A stretch of DNA of 64,000 nucleotides from Bog-159 sp963818855 (GCA_963818855.1 CAWFUH010000007.1:186001-250000); one strand, 5' to 3'. Positions 33,802-42,535 are shown, counted from the stretch's first letter. Notes: a model not told the origin generated them from the letters alone. Program-made: numbers and translations.

Positions 33802-34545
33802 TCAGGCGTTCATTCCGCCATCAACGGTAATGTTTGAGCCGGTCATGTACGAAGACTCCGGACCCGCGATGAAGGACACCGCCGCGGCGATCTCGTCAAC
33901 ACGCCCGTAGCGGTCGAGCGCTGTGGCGGCCTTCTGAGGCACGGCCCAATCGCCCGATGCGGGATTCAAATCCGTGTCGATCGGACCCGGTTGGATGTTG
34001 TTGACTGTGATACCCCGGCTCCCGACCTCTCTGGACAACCCCTGAGTAAAGATCTTCACGGCTCCCTTCGTGGCCGAGTAGGCCACCAGTCCGGGCACTT
34101 GGACACGCTCGCCCACGGCCGAGCCGATGGAGATGATGCGACCGCCGCTCGTCATGTGCTTCAGCGCCGCTTGCGTAACAGCCAGTGTGCCGCGGATATT
34201 GATGTCGATCACGCGATCCATCTCTTCGAGCGTGGTCTCTTCGAAAGTCTTTGGAATCGCAGTGCCGGCGTTGTTAACAAGCACATCAAGTTGGCCGAAG
34301 GTCGCCACGGTCTTTTCGACGGCAGCCTTTACAGCTTCGACGTTGGCAGCGTCTGCTTGGATCGCGACAGCCTTTCCGCCATCGAGTTCAATCGCTTTAA
34401 CCACGGCGGCAGCCGCGCTGGCGTCCTTCGCGTATGTGATTGCCACACTAGCTCCGTCTGCAGCCAGACGCTTAGCGATTGCAGCGCCAATGCCGCGCGA
34501 GCCGACCGTAATGAGCGCAGTCTTTCCTTCCAGTTTCCCAGTCAT
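33802..34545 (-). CDS. Short-chain dehydrogenase/reductase with altered cofactor loop
   Basis: 247 residues of the SDR family: catalytic Ser in IISIGSAVG, YSATKGAVKIFTQGL with the Tyr/Lys pair, NNAGTAIPKTFE, IQPGPIDTDLNPASGDWAVP and the C-terminal GSNITVDGGMNA. The N-terminal cofactor loop reads ALITVGSRGIG instead of the usual ALITGGSRGIG, so the first Gly of TGxxxGxG is Val (one base change, GGC to GTC). This may weaken NAD(P)H binding. It is 18 bp downstream of the STAS gene and should share its sigma-54 promoter. Confidence 0.9.
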   Translation of the reverse strand: MTGKLEGKTALITVGSRGIGAAIAKRLAADGASVAITYAKDASAAAAVVKAIELDGGKAVAIQADAANVEAVKAAVEKTVATFGQLDVLVNNAGTAIPKTFEETTLEEMDRVIDINIRGTLAVTQAALKHMTSGGRIISIGSAVGERVQVPGLVAYSATKGAVKIFTQGLSREVGSRGITVNNIQPGPIDTDLNPASGDWAVPQKAATALDRYGRVDEIAAAVSFIAGPESSYMTGSNITVDGGMNA

Positions 34546-34563
34546 TGTTTTTCTCCTATTCCT

Positions 34564-34821
34564 TTAATCCCGTTCTTTGCCGATCCAGTCGCGTATGTAG
34601 GGCGAGCAGTTGAGAAGCGTTGCGCCACTTGCTTCACAAGTCCCAAGAAAGCGAATAATCTCCACATCGACTAACGTCACTTCCTCCAGGTCCAATGTGA
34701 TTGCGGGTCCGCTCTCACGAATCTGTTTCTCTAACTCCTCCAAGTGCTCCGCTTGCATCCGTCCTATTAGTCGAATAGTCATGCTGTCCCCATCGGAGTA
34801 CTTATCGATTTTCAAGCTCAT
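34564..34821 (-). CDS. Small STAS-domain-like protein
   Basis: 85 residues forming one STAS-like (anti-sigma antagonist) fold: SMTIRLIGRMQAEHLEELEK, then ITLDLEEVTLVDVEIIRFLG and a last helix SPYIRDWIGKERD. The segment before VDVEIIRFL, where classical SpoIIAA proteins have a phosphorylatable Ser, reads EEVTLVDVE with Thr/Val, so phospho-switching is uncertain. It is the first gene after the sigma-54 promoter. It could be a partner-switch regulator or a ligand-binding STAS protein. Confidence 0.72.
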   Translation of the reverse strand: MSLKIDKYSDGDSMTIRLIGRMQAEHLEELEKQIRESGPAITLDLEEVTLVDVEIIRFLGTCEASGATLLNCSPYIRDWIGKERD

Positions 34822-34856
34822 ATTCGGCCTGTCGGACGATTCACGCTTACACAGAT

Positions 34857-34872
34857 GGCAATCCCAGCGCCA
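34857..34872 (-). promoter_or_regulatory. Sigma-54 (-24/-12) promoter of the STAS-SDR genes
   Basis: On the minus strand the sequence is TGGCGCTGGGATTGCC. It matches the consensus TGGCAC-N5-TTGCW with GG and GC at exactly the required 12-base offset. Transcription should start near 34846, about 25 bases before the STAS ATG. The adjacent activator pseudogene belongs to the matching regulator class. Confidence 0.72.
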
Positions 34873-34924
34873 CTCGTAACAAGCGGATCCATTTGCGTTT
34901 AGCTGTTGAGGTCAGGCCGCAATT

Positions 34925-34948
34925 TCAGCATTTGCTGAGACCTCAGCA
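34925..34948 (-). promoter_or_regulatory. Overlapping dyads, probable activator-binding site (UAS)
   Basis: Two interleaved palindromes share a half site: TCAGCA-TT-TGCTGA at 34925-34938 and TGCTGAG-AC-CTCAGCA at 34933-34948. They lie about 80-100 bp upstream of the predicted start of transcription, the usual distance for binding of an NtrC-type activator through its Fis-like domain. Confidence 0.6.
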
Positions 34949-35040
34949 TGGGTTCGCGGGCCCGAGTAGTCCTGCCGGCCCGGGTACAAAGTTGTCTAAA
35001 CTGGATGGGGAGAAAAACGTTCAGAAGGCCAAATGGAAAG

Positions 35041-36874
35041 CTACACGGTTTTGAAATGGTACCGGTTGATCCCGAGTTTCCTAATCTTTGATTCAAGCGT
35101 CTGTCTGGGTATGCCCAGTTTCGCGGCGGCGCCCGCAGGACCCGAGATCACGCCCTCGGTCTCGCGTAGCGCATTTTCGATCATTGCTCTCTGCCGTTCT
35201 GAAAGGTCCGTGGGCCACAAAGCAGACGCCGGAGGTACCTTGGGAGTCGTGGGAGTCGCGCGCGTAAGCCAGGCTTCGTCTACAAAGAAAGTCTCCCCTT
35301 CAGAGAGAATCACCGCCCGCTCGACGACGTTTTGCAACTCGCGGATATTGCCCGGCCAATCATACGCGTGGAAGAGTTCCATCGTCTTTGTGTCTATATT
35401 TCGAATCTTCTTGCCCGCCTTTTGGGCGTAACGGTCGATCAGGTATCGGACCAACAAGGAAATATCACTAATACGCTCGCGCAATGCCGGTAATCGAATC
35501 GGAAAAACGTTGAGGCGGTAAAACAAATCCTGGCGGAACTTGCCTTCAGCCACCGCTGACGCCAGATCTCGATTGGTCGCGGCTATCACCCGTACGTCAA
35601 CCGAAACTGTTTGACTACCGCCCACTCGTTCGAATTCCCGCTCCTGAAGAACGCGCAGCAAGGAGACCTGCGTCTCTGCCGGAAGGTCGCCTACCTCATC
35701 GAGGAAGATCGTTCCACCGTCTGCCGATTCGAAACGGCCGAGGCGGCGCTGGGTGGCTCCCGTGAAGGAACCCTTTTCGTGTCCAAACAGCTCGGACGCA
35801 ATAAGGGACGGCGGAATTGCCGCGCAGTTCACTCGAATGAAAGCGCGGTTTGAGCGCTTTGACCGATTTATGAATCGCGCGAGCAATCAGTTCCTTTCCC
35901 GTTCCAGTCTCACCCAAGACCAGCACTGTGGAATCGGTAGGAGCTACCTTCGACACTTGAACCATCACCTTACGCAAAGGCTCGGAGGAACCGACGATTT
36001 CCTCGAACATGGATGAGCGTACGATATCTTCGCGCAACGCGACATTTTCGTTTCGTGTCCTGTCTTCCGCGCGCTTGCGATCATCGATGTCGGTTCCCGT
36101 CGCATACCAACGCACCAGTCGTCCGTGTTCGTCGTGGAACGGATTGTAACGGAGGAGGAGCCAGCGAAACTGACCGTCCTTCCGGCGCGCTCGTTGTTCG
36201 ATCTCAAACGGCAGGCCGCGAGCCAAGCCTGCTTTGCGCTCCTCGCGCGCCCTGTCGAGATCTTCCGGATGGTACGTTCTGGCGCGAAAGTCCGACGCGA
36301 CCACCTCTTCCATTGAGAGGCCGGTATAGTCGAGCATTTCCTGGTTCGCGTAGAGCGCACCGCCGCTCGGGTCCAGGACGACAATGGTTTGCGGTATAGC
36401 ATCGGTAATCCGGCGAAACTCCCGCTCGTCCTCGAGGAGCTTCGTCTCCGCTCTTTTTCGATCTTCGATGTCGGTATTGCTCCCAAACCACCTGACGACG
36501 TTGCCGTCAGCGTCGAGTTGTGGGACGACGCGTATGAGGAACCATCGGTACTCTCCGTCATACCGTCGGATGCGAGTTTCCAGTTCGCCTGGTTTGCGAG
36601 CATCCAATAAGGCGAGCCATTCACGAACGAGTCGATCCACATCGTCGGGGTGAACGACCACCTTCCAACCCCAACCTTCCCCCTGCTCCAAGGTCAGGCC
36701 GGTGTACTCGTACCAACGTTTGTTGAGCTATTCCTTGGACCCGTCAGGCCAGCTCGTCCACAAGAAAGACGGAACCGTGTCGATGACGGTCTGGAGCCGG
36801 GCAGCCTCCTGGCCGAGCTTTTCGAGCGCATCGCTCAGTTCCTGGCTTTCCGCATTTTGGGCCAGCGCTTGCAT
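35041..36874 (-). pseudogene. PAS-PAS sigma-54 activator gene, broken by an amber codon and a frameshift
   Basis: Reconstructed length is about 610 residues from the ATG at 36874. Order: short coiled coil (ALEKLGQEAARLQ), PAS 1 (YTGLTLEQGEGWGWKVVVHP), PAS 2 (AIPQTIVVLDPSGGALYANQ), AAA+ domain (VLGETGTGKELIARAIHK, ELFGHEKGSFTGA with the sigma-54-binding GAFTGA loop as GSFTGA, GGTIFLDEVGDLPAE), and a Fis-type helix-turn-helix (GAAAKLGIPRQTLESKIRKL). Two lesions: a TAG at 36728-36730 where the family has Tyr in DGSKE-Y-LNKRW, and one extra base at about 35866 between the IHK codons and RSKRSNRAF. Both flanking frames stay well conserved, so decay is recent or the sequence has errors. Confidence 0.85.
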
Positions 36875-37051
36875 GCTCCCTCAGTCTACCCGGGCCTTAG
36901 AGCTATTTTAGCAACTTCGAATCCAGAGCCAAAGGCGTGCGTTTTGGACCTTTGCTGTCATGAGTTTGCCGTTTTGTCCAAGTGCTTCAGAGTCCACGAT
37001 GCAGGAGTTATGGCAAGCTGCTTTGGCTGCTTAACCAACTTACACATAGAA

Positions 37052-39001
37052 TCACCGCGAGATCGTCACGCCCGTCTGCAACAGATGTGCGCGGAAGCCC
37101 TCCAATTGATAGAAGATCTCGCCGTAGCCGTAGTAGCGATATTCCGATTTCCACGCCAGGTTTTTGTGCAACGGTACGGACAAGCGCACCAGGGGCTGAT
37201 AGTAAGTGGTCGGGCGGCTGCCGGAAGAGATGAACAACGATCCGCCAAAAGCCAGGCGCGGTGTGAGTTTCGCATAGCTGGGCAGCGCCAGATCGATCAA
37301 GGCGCCGGCGTTGTGGGCGTTGTCGCGATAGAGGGACTGCGCGGGAGTGAGGAATTCCGGATCGAGGTAATTGACATTCGATCGCAGCGTGGAGCGCGTG
37401 TATTCGGTCAGGACAGTGACGCGTTTCGAAGGCGTCCAGGAAGCCGATAGGGAATTCTGCCGGCTTAGAAAGTCGTAATTGATGCCCGGCGTAGGATTCT
37501 GATTGTTAAGCAGGGCAAAACTGGCCTGCAGTGCCAGCGTATGGGCCACCTGGTAGCGTACGCGGGCGCGCATCTTCTGGTAGTTATACAGGCTGGTGCG
37601 GAAGTAGGCGTGGTCGGACGCGGCGCCTTCGAAATCCACGTTAGCCGATAGCTTCTGCGTAGCACGAAAATTGACTCCACCGATGCCCACCTGCTGGCGC
37701 AGATCACTCGATTCCTGTCCGGGTCCGGCGATGAGGAGGTTTCCAGTCTCGGCATCGCCCCATACATAACGATAGCCGCCGCGCAGTGTGAGTTTGCGGG
37801 TAACCTGCAGCAAAGCGTCGGTCTCCTCCTGGTTGTAGTTCATCACCAGCAGGCTGGTGAGATCTGTTGGGGTGGTCATGGCGGCGGATATCGGTTGCAG
37901 GATCATCTCGGTGACCAGGCCGGCAGCGGCGGTGTGCATGCGGTCGGTCATCCACGTCTGCAGAATGCGCAGGCGCTTGAAGGGCCGCAGTTCGAAACCC
38001 AGGTTGGCGGTGGTGTGGGGCTGCTTACCGGCGGCGAAGCCCAGGGCCTGTTCGCCGGTATAAAACAGGATGGCCTGCTGCAGTACGAGATTGCCGTTGT
38101 CGAACTGAGTGTAGTTGACGTTGGTTTCCGGCTGGCTGTACAAAAACTGGCCGGACACATCCAGCCAGGGGAGCGGATTGGCAGTGAACAGCGCCTTGGT
38201 GTAGACGCTGCTGCCGCGAATGCCGTAAGCCTGGGCCAGACTGGTCAAGTCCAGCGTCTGGCCGAAATACGGCTGATAGTTATTGCCGTAATTGGCGGTC
38301 GAATCGTAAGCCTGCTGGTCGTCGCGTAATGTGGTGCCGCCTTGCTCGAGGGTCGCATGCCAGCGGTTGAACTCCAGGCGCACGCCGCCGCGATAATTAT
38401 CCGTTTTGTCGAACATTTGGTCGGCGACGGGATACGTGTTCACGTCGGAAACGAAAGTAGTGATGCCGGTGCCTTCGCCGGAATCGCGGCCATAAGCGAG
38501 ATAAGGCATGATGCGATGGCCGGGCAACAGATCCAACTGGAACTCGCTCATGCGGCGGCGGGAGAAGTAGGAGTCTTCATCCAGCACAAGCCCGGTCCCG
38601 AGCAAAGGGTCGGCGAAGGACGGCAGCAGGTTGAAGTAGGCGATGTCGCGGTAGTCGAAGTTGAAATCGTACAGGCCATGCTTGGTGGCGTCCACGTGGA
38701 CGGTGTTGTAGGGATCGCCGCCCCAGTTGTTGGCGCGCACGTCGAGGCGGTCGAAGAGGCGCTTGGATGGATCGACGATGGTTAAGTCGAGGCCCAGGAG
38801 GCGGGGCCCCTGTTCCAGGTTGACTATGCTGCGGTAGACGTCGTTGTTGCCGCCGATACTGGTGACGCGGTAGCCGAGATCCAGATCGCCGGTGATCCAC
38901 GGCTCGGCGGAGGGAGTGGGGGAGGTGGCGGGGGAGGGATCGGGCGCCGGCTGCTGTGCCAGAAGTGGAATTGTCACGAACAAAGCCAATAGGAGTCTCA
39001 T
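37052..39001 (-). CDS. MtrB/PioB-like outer-membrane porin of a decahaem system
   Basis: 649 residues from the ATG at 39001: signal peptide MRLLLALFVTIPLLAQQ, a Pro/Ser-rich spacer, then a long series of amphipathic strands (ITGDLDLGYRVTSIGGNNDV, YDFNFDYRDIAYFNLLPSFA, GGVRLEFNRWHATLEQGGTT, FRAHLLQTGVTISR at the end), as expected of a large barrel with about 26 strands. Sequence and gene order fit the decahaem-associated MtrB/PioB family, which sheathes an MtrA-type cytochrome across the outer membrane. I see no cysteine in it, so the N-terminal CxxC of Shewanella MtrB is absent. Its ATG overlaps the decahaem gene stop (ATGA). The longer frame upstream is the neighbour gene out of frame. Confidence 0.82.
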   Translation of the reverse strand: MRLLLALFVTIPLLAQQPAPDPSPATSPTPSAEPWITGDLDLGYRVTSIGGNNDVYRSIVNLEQGPRLLGLDLTIVDPSKRLFDRLDVRANNWGGDPYNTVHVDATKHGLYDFNFDYRDIAYFNLLPSFADPLLGTGLVLDEDSYFSRRRMSEFQLDLLPGHRIMPYLAYGRDSGEGTGITTFVSDVNTYPVADQMFDKTDNYRGGVRLEFNRWHATLEQGGTTLRDDQQAYDSTANYGNNYQPYFGQTLDLTSLAQAYGIRGSSVYTKALFTANPLPWLDVSGQFLYSQPETNVNYTQFDNGNLVLQQAILFYTGEQALGFAAGKQPHTTANLGFELRPFKRLRILQTWMTDRMHTAAAGLVTEMILQPISAAMTTPTDLTSLLVMNYNQEETDALLQVTRKLTLRGGYRYVWGDAETGNLLIAGPGQESSDLRQQVGIGGVNFRATQKLSANVDFEGAASDHAYFRTSLYNYQKMRARVRYQVAHTLALQASFALLNNQNPTPGINYDFLSRQNSLSASWTPSKRVTVLTEYTRSTLRSNVNYLDPEFLTPAQSLYRDNAHNAGALIDLALPSYAKLTPRLAFGGSLFISSGSRPTTYYQPLVRLSVPLHKNLAWKSEYRYYGYGEIFYQLEGFRAHLLQTGVTISR

Positions 39002-39927
39002 TTGAGCAGATCCTGGTTCACGTAGGATCCGTGGACCTTCAGGTGGCAGACGGTGCAATTCTGGAACTGCGGGCTCAGCAGGTTGTGAAAGGCGGGCGGC
39101 ACTCCGCCCAGAGCCGGCGGATTCTTGATCGCTCCGGGCGCGACCGGCAGATTTGCGTGGCACTCCAGGCATACGTAGCGGACTTCGGCCCTCGTCAGCA
39201 TACGCGGATTGGCCGAGCCGTGCGGCTCATGGCAGGCGCCGCAGCCTTCCAGGCGTACGGGTGCATGCTCGAAAGTGAACGGTCCACGCAGGTTGCCGTG
39301 GCACTTGAAGCAGCCGGCTTCGTTGGCGGCATAGGACTGCGTGCTCGCGGGAAAGATGCTGCCGTGCGGGTTGTGGCAGTCCACGCAGGACATGGCGCCT
39401 TCGGGCAAGCGGTGCTTATAAGGACGTTGAAACTCGGCCCAGACGGCCGTGTGGCAGCCGGCACACAGCTCATTGACTGCCGCCATTTTGCGCACGACCA
39501 GCCCGTTTGGGCCGTGCGCATGGATGGAGTGGCACGCGGTGCAGGCGACTTCGTTCTTCGCGTGGCTGCTTTCAATACGGCCGATGTGGGTGGGCTGGTT
39601 CAGGTGACACTTCAGGCAGTCGCGATCGGCTTCCGCAGCGGGCAAATGCGCCGGATTAACGATATCCGCCTTGTCGGCGCTCCCGGCATGTTTGCCGCCG
39701 GGACCATGGCAGGACTCGCAAGCTTTGGTTTCCCAGCCGCGGCGTTTTTGGGTATCGACGAGCTTATGCGGACTCTTCTGGAAGGCATTATAGATGTCTT
39801 CGTGGCAGGGCTGGCAGGTTTCGGAACCGACGTAGGCGGGAGTTGCAGGAGTAGCGGGCGGGGCGGGGGTTTGGGCCCCCGCCCGCCAACAAATGAGCAG
39901 TAATGCGAGTGCCCGGCTACTGGGCAT
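38998..39927 (-). CDS. Decahaem c-type cytochrome, DmsE/MtrA family
   Basis: From the ATG at 39927 (MPSSRALALLLICWRAGAQ, signal peptide) the product is about 309 residues with ten CxxCH haem-binding motifs: CQPCH, CESCH, CLKCH, CTACH, CAGCH, CVDCH, CFKCH, CGACH, CLECH and CTVCH. Size, haem count and spacing (for example CHGPGGKHAGSADKADIV, then CHSIHAHGPNG) match the DmsE/MtrA family of periplasmic decahaem wires inserted in an MtrB barrel. The start overlaps the end of the OmcA/MtrC-like gene by 11 bp; further upstream ATGs (39993, 39961) would lie deeper in that gene. It needs the Ccm haem-ligation machinery, not seen here. Confidence 0.92.
   Translation of the reverse strand: MPSSRALALLLICWRAGAQTPAPPATPATPAYVGSETCQPCHEDIYNAFQKSPHKLVDTQKRRGWETKACESCHGPGGKHAGSADKADIVNPAHLPAAEADRDCLKCHLNQPTHIGRIESSHAKNEVACTACHSIHAHGPNGLVVRKMAAVNELCAGCHTAVWAEFQRPYKHRLPEGAMSCVDCHNPHGSIFPASTQSYAANEAGCFKCHGNLRGPFTFEHAPVRLEGCGACHEPHGSANPRMLTRAEVRYVCLECHANLPVAPGAIKNPPALGGVPPAFHNLLSPQFQNCTVCHLKVHGSYVNQDLLK
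39861..39884 (-). other. Strong GC hairpin at the OmcA/MtrC-DmsE junction
   Basis: A perfect 9-bp stem (GGGCGGGGG and CCCCCGCCC, loop TTTGGG) lies about 33-57 bases after the OmcA/MtrC stop, inside the Pro/Ala-rich start of the mature DmsE-like protein. It has no U-run, so it is not a classic terminator; it could slow ribosomes or stabilise the upstream message. It may also be a side effect of Pro/Ala codons. Confidence 0.45.
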
Positions 39928-42145
39928 GTACGGCGTCAACCGCGAACTGCGCGCCGGCGGCATGGCATACGTTACAGCTCTCTCCCAACACATCGGTATT
40001 GGCCAGGAAGTGAGCCGATTCGCCCTCCGAAACGTGACACCCGCTGCAAGCCGACGAAGCGGGCTGCACCGGTCCGTTGGTCGCCCCCTGAATCCAGCCC
40101 TGGGGATCCTGCACCGGGTTCAGGCCCACCGGCAGGATCGTCTCGGTGTTCGTCCCATTGACCTGCGTGTGGCAGACCTGGCAATTCTGCATATAAGTGG
40201 CATCTCCCGACGGGCTCATGACCGGGAAGAGGGTGCCGGAGAAATCGTTATGGCTCCCGCCAAAGCCGACGACGATGTAGGGGTACTTAGGCGGACCGCC
40301 CGGGTTGACCGCGGCATTCACGCCATCGTGGAGACGGTGCACCAATAGGGCGAAGTTGATGCCCTGAGCCGGCAGCGTTTTGTCGGCTGCGACTGTGGCG
40401 ACGGCACGCATGCTGGCATCCGTGTTCGACGGATTGTGGCACAGCACGCAATACTCGGTGTTGTTGCGCAGCCCCCCGTGCAGCGAAAGTGCCACGTGAC
40501 AGGCGTTGCAGTTGGTCTCCGCGATTACCAAGCGCCGCGGCGTTACCGGCGAGCCGTCCACCGAGAAGTTCACCACGGGATTCGGGTCGGCGGTTTCCGT
40601 GACACTTTGCGAGGAAGTGGTGCCGGGATAGACCGTCACCGACATGCGTGCTTCCCCGCCGATGCTGTACGTACCGGTGGCAGTCGTTGGGATGGCGTTC
40701 ACGAAAGTGTACGTGCAAGCGCCGGCGGAACTGCAGGTGGCTGCCAAAGCGCTTTCCGTGTCATAACCCGGAGTGGTGGCGGTTCCGAAGATAGTGTTGC
40801 CGTAGTCCGTGGTAGGACCGGCGACAGTGAATTGCAGGGTAGAGAGCTGCGATAAGGCGATGTTGTGGCTGCTGTTGTCCTGCACGGTGAAGGCGACCGT
40901 GGGCGTTTGCCCGGCGGAGGTATTGGTTACGCCGGTAATGGCGAGCTGGAGGCCCGCTATTTGCGTATCCGGGTTCTGGGGGTACAAAGCCGCCGTGTCA
41001 GTGGGCACCACATGCGCGCCCATTATGGAGGCATCGAAGATCTCCTCATCCTGGGGGACATGGCAGGTGGCACACTGGGTGTCATCCGTCTGGAATCCGC
41101 CGGGGTGGTTGGCACCGGTGGCGAAGTTAACGTTGTCATGGCAGGAGCCGCAGGCGGCGCGGGTCGGTTCGGTCAGGAACGCTTTCGCTTGTGCGGCGCC
41201 GGTAGTCTGATCGTGGCAGACCTCGCAACGGCGGGGATCGGCGGGATCGATCACGGTCGAGAAATCGTTCACCGAATTCATGTAGCCGATGACCTGGTAC
41301 GGCGTGCCGCAGGGCTGCACCGCCGGAGTAGCACACGGCTGGACGCTGGGCAACTGTGACCCCATGTGGATCATATGCGCAAACACCTTGAAATCCAGCG
41401 AGTTGCCGGTGACCGGATCGGCGTTCTGGGGTTGGTGGCACATGACGCACATGTTCATGCCGCTGGCATAGCCGCCGTGGAATGCCAACTGGTAATGGCA
41501 GGTGTTGCAACTCTGGGTGCGGATGACGTCGCGGGTGACGGTCACCGCCGCGCCATTCGGTACGAAGTTGAACGTGGCGCCGGCGTAGCTGGTGCCCAAA
41601 TTAAAAGCGGTGAGATCGCGATTCCCGTCGACCGCCACCGTATAGGTAACTGTGGGGTCGAATCCCGAGGCCGCCTGCGCCTTGAAGACGTACTGGTATT
41701 GGCCCGGCCCTAGCGGGGTAGGCGTGTTGCCCCCCTCGGGCGCCTGGAGTTCAAAGTCTGGGCGCGTGATGGTGCCCAGCACCGTGCCGGTCGCCGATCC
41801 GGTCGTAATGGCCGTATACTGTTCCTGACCGCTCGGAATATAGGCCGCCACGTAGGCCAGCGAGACTGCGCCGGGCGTGGTGACGCCGGCGGCGTCCAGC
41901 GGCAGCCCCGAGGGATCCGTGAGCGTATAGGTTATAGTAATGGCACCGCTGCTGGCGATTTTTGCGGAATTAATAGTGATGTTCAGGCCTGGACGGACGA
42001 AATTGACCACGGCTTGATCAGCGTAGTAGGCCTTGTCGCGGGGCGTATAAGGCGACTTGGACCCGCCCACCAGGGCAACCGATCCGGCCACTACCAGCAG
42101 CACGAAAAGGATTCGTGTAATCCTTGAAACGAAACAAACCTGCAT
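39917..42145 (-). CDS. Decahaem c-type cytochrome, OmcA/MtrC family
   Basis: From the ATG at 42145 (GGAGG four bases upstream) the product is 742 residues. It has an N-terminal membrane segment (ILFVLLVVAGSVALVGG), a beta domain (about residues 30-200), five CxxCH motifs (CNTCH, CVMCH, CEVCH, CGSCH, CATCH), a second beta domain, then five more (CNACH, CVLCH, CQVCH, CSGCH, CNVCH). This split-barrel/pentahaem repeat is the OmcA/MtrC surface-cytochrome architecture, which passes electrons to metals, humics or partners outside the cell. No Cys follows the signal, so it lacks a lipobox, unlike Shewanella MtrC. It is first in the operon with the DmsE-like and MtrB-like genes. Confidence 0.92.
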   Translation of the reverse strand: MQVCFVSRITRILFVLLVVAGSVALVGGSKSPYTPRDKAYYADQAVVNFVRPGLNITINSAKIASSGAITITYTLTDPSGLPLDAAGVTTPGAVSLAYVAAYIPSGQEQYTAITTGSATGTVLGTITRPDFELQAPEGGNTPTPLGPGQYQYVFKAQAASGFDPTVTYTVAVDGNRDLTAFNLGTSYAGATFNFVPNGAAVTVTRDVIRTQSCNTCHYQLAFHGGYASGMNMCVMCHQPQNADPVTGNSLDFKVFAHMIHMGSQLPSVQPCATPAVQPCGTPYQVIGYMNSVNDFSTVIDPADPRRCEVCHDQTTGAAQAKAFLTEPTRAACGSCHDNVNFATGANHPGGFQTDDTQCATCHVPQDEEIFDASIMGAHVVPTDTAALYPQNPDTQIAGLQLAITGVTNTSAGQTPTVAFTVQDNSSHNIALSQLSTLQFTVAGPTTDYGNTIFGTATTPGYDTESALAATCSSAGACTYTFVNAIPTTATGTYSIGGEARMSVTVYPGTTSSQSVTETADPNPVVNFSVDGSPVTPRRLVIAETNCNACHVALSLHGGLRNNTEYCVLCHNPSNTDASMRAVATVAADKTLPAQGINFALLVHRLHDGVNAAVNPGGPPKYPYIVVGFGGSHNDFSGTLFPVMSPSGDATYMQNCQVCHTQVNGTNTETILPVGLNPVQDPQGWIQGATNGPVQPASSACSGCHVSEGESAHFLANTDVLGESCNVCHAAGAQFAVDAVHAQ

Positions 42146-42535
42146 AGTACCTCCCAGAAAGGCCGGTCTCGAGGGCCGCGCCCATTGGCAAGAGCGGGCG
42201 AGCAACCGCTCTTTTGCGTCGTCAAGGCTGAACGAACGCCGGAGTCACCGACAGCATATTATAGTTGGGAACGTGCAATTCGTGACACTAGTGTTGGAGT
42301 TTTGCACAAAATTCTCTGTTTTTGTAGCAAGAAACTTGCTATTTACAGGCAAACAGCAGGTTTGGGGAGGTGGCGGGCTGCCGGCTGAAGCCGACAGCAG
42401 CACGCTGAAGCGCAAATGCTGCTTGCGCGCAGTGTGGGTCCTGGAAGAACCGGCCCTGCGGACACCCCGACCTGGGGGTCTGCCTCCACTGTTCTGCTGC
42501 ATGCACAAGCCTTTGCGCCGCAACAAGTTATATGA
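42146..42535. other. Upstream region of the porin-cytochrome operon
   Basis: About 390 bp with no gene. An AT-richer stretch at 42250-42360 should hold the operon promoter on the minus strand. A degenerate repeat at about 42371-42424 (GCCGGCTGAAGCCGACAGCA, then CACGCTGAAGCG) is close to the copy at 51139-51166. Confidence 0.5.

Noticed and set aside
39002..39172. N-terminal extension of the MtrB-like protein
   Set aside because: It is an out-of-frame reading of the decahaem gene; the signal peptide begins at 39001 and overlaps that gene's stop by four bases.
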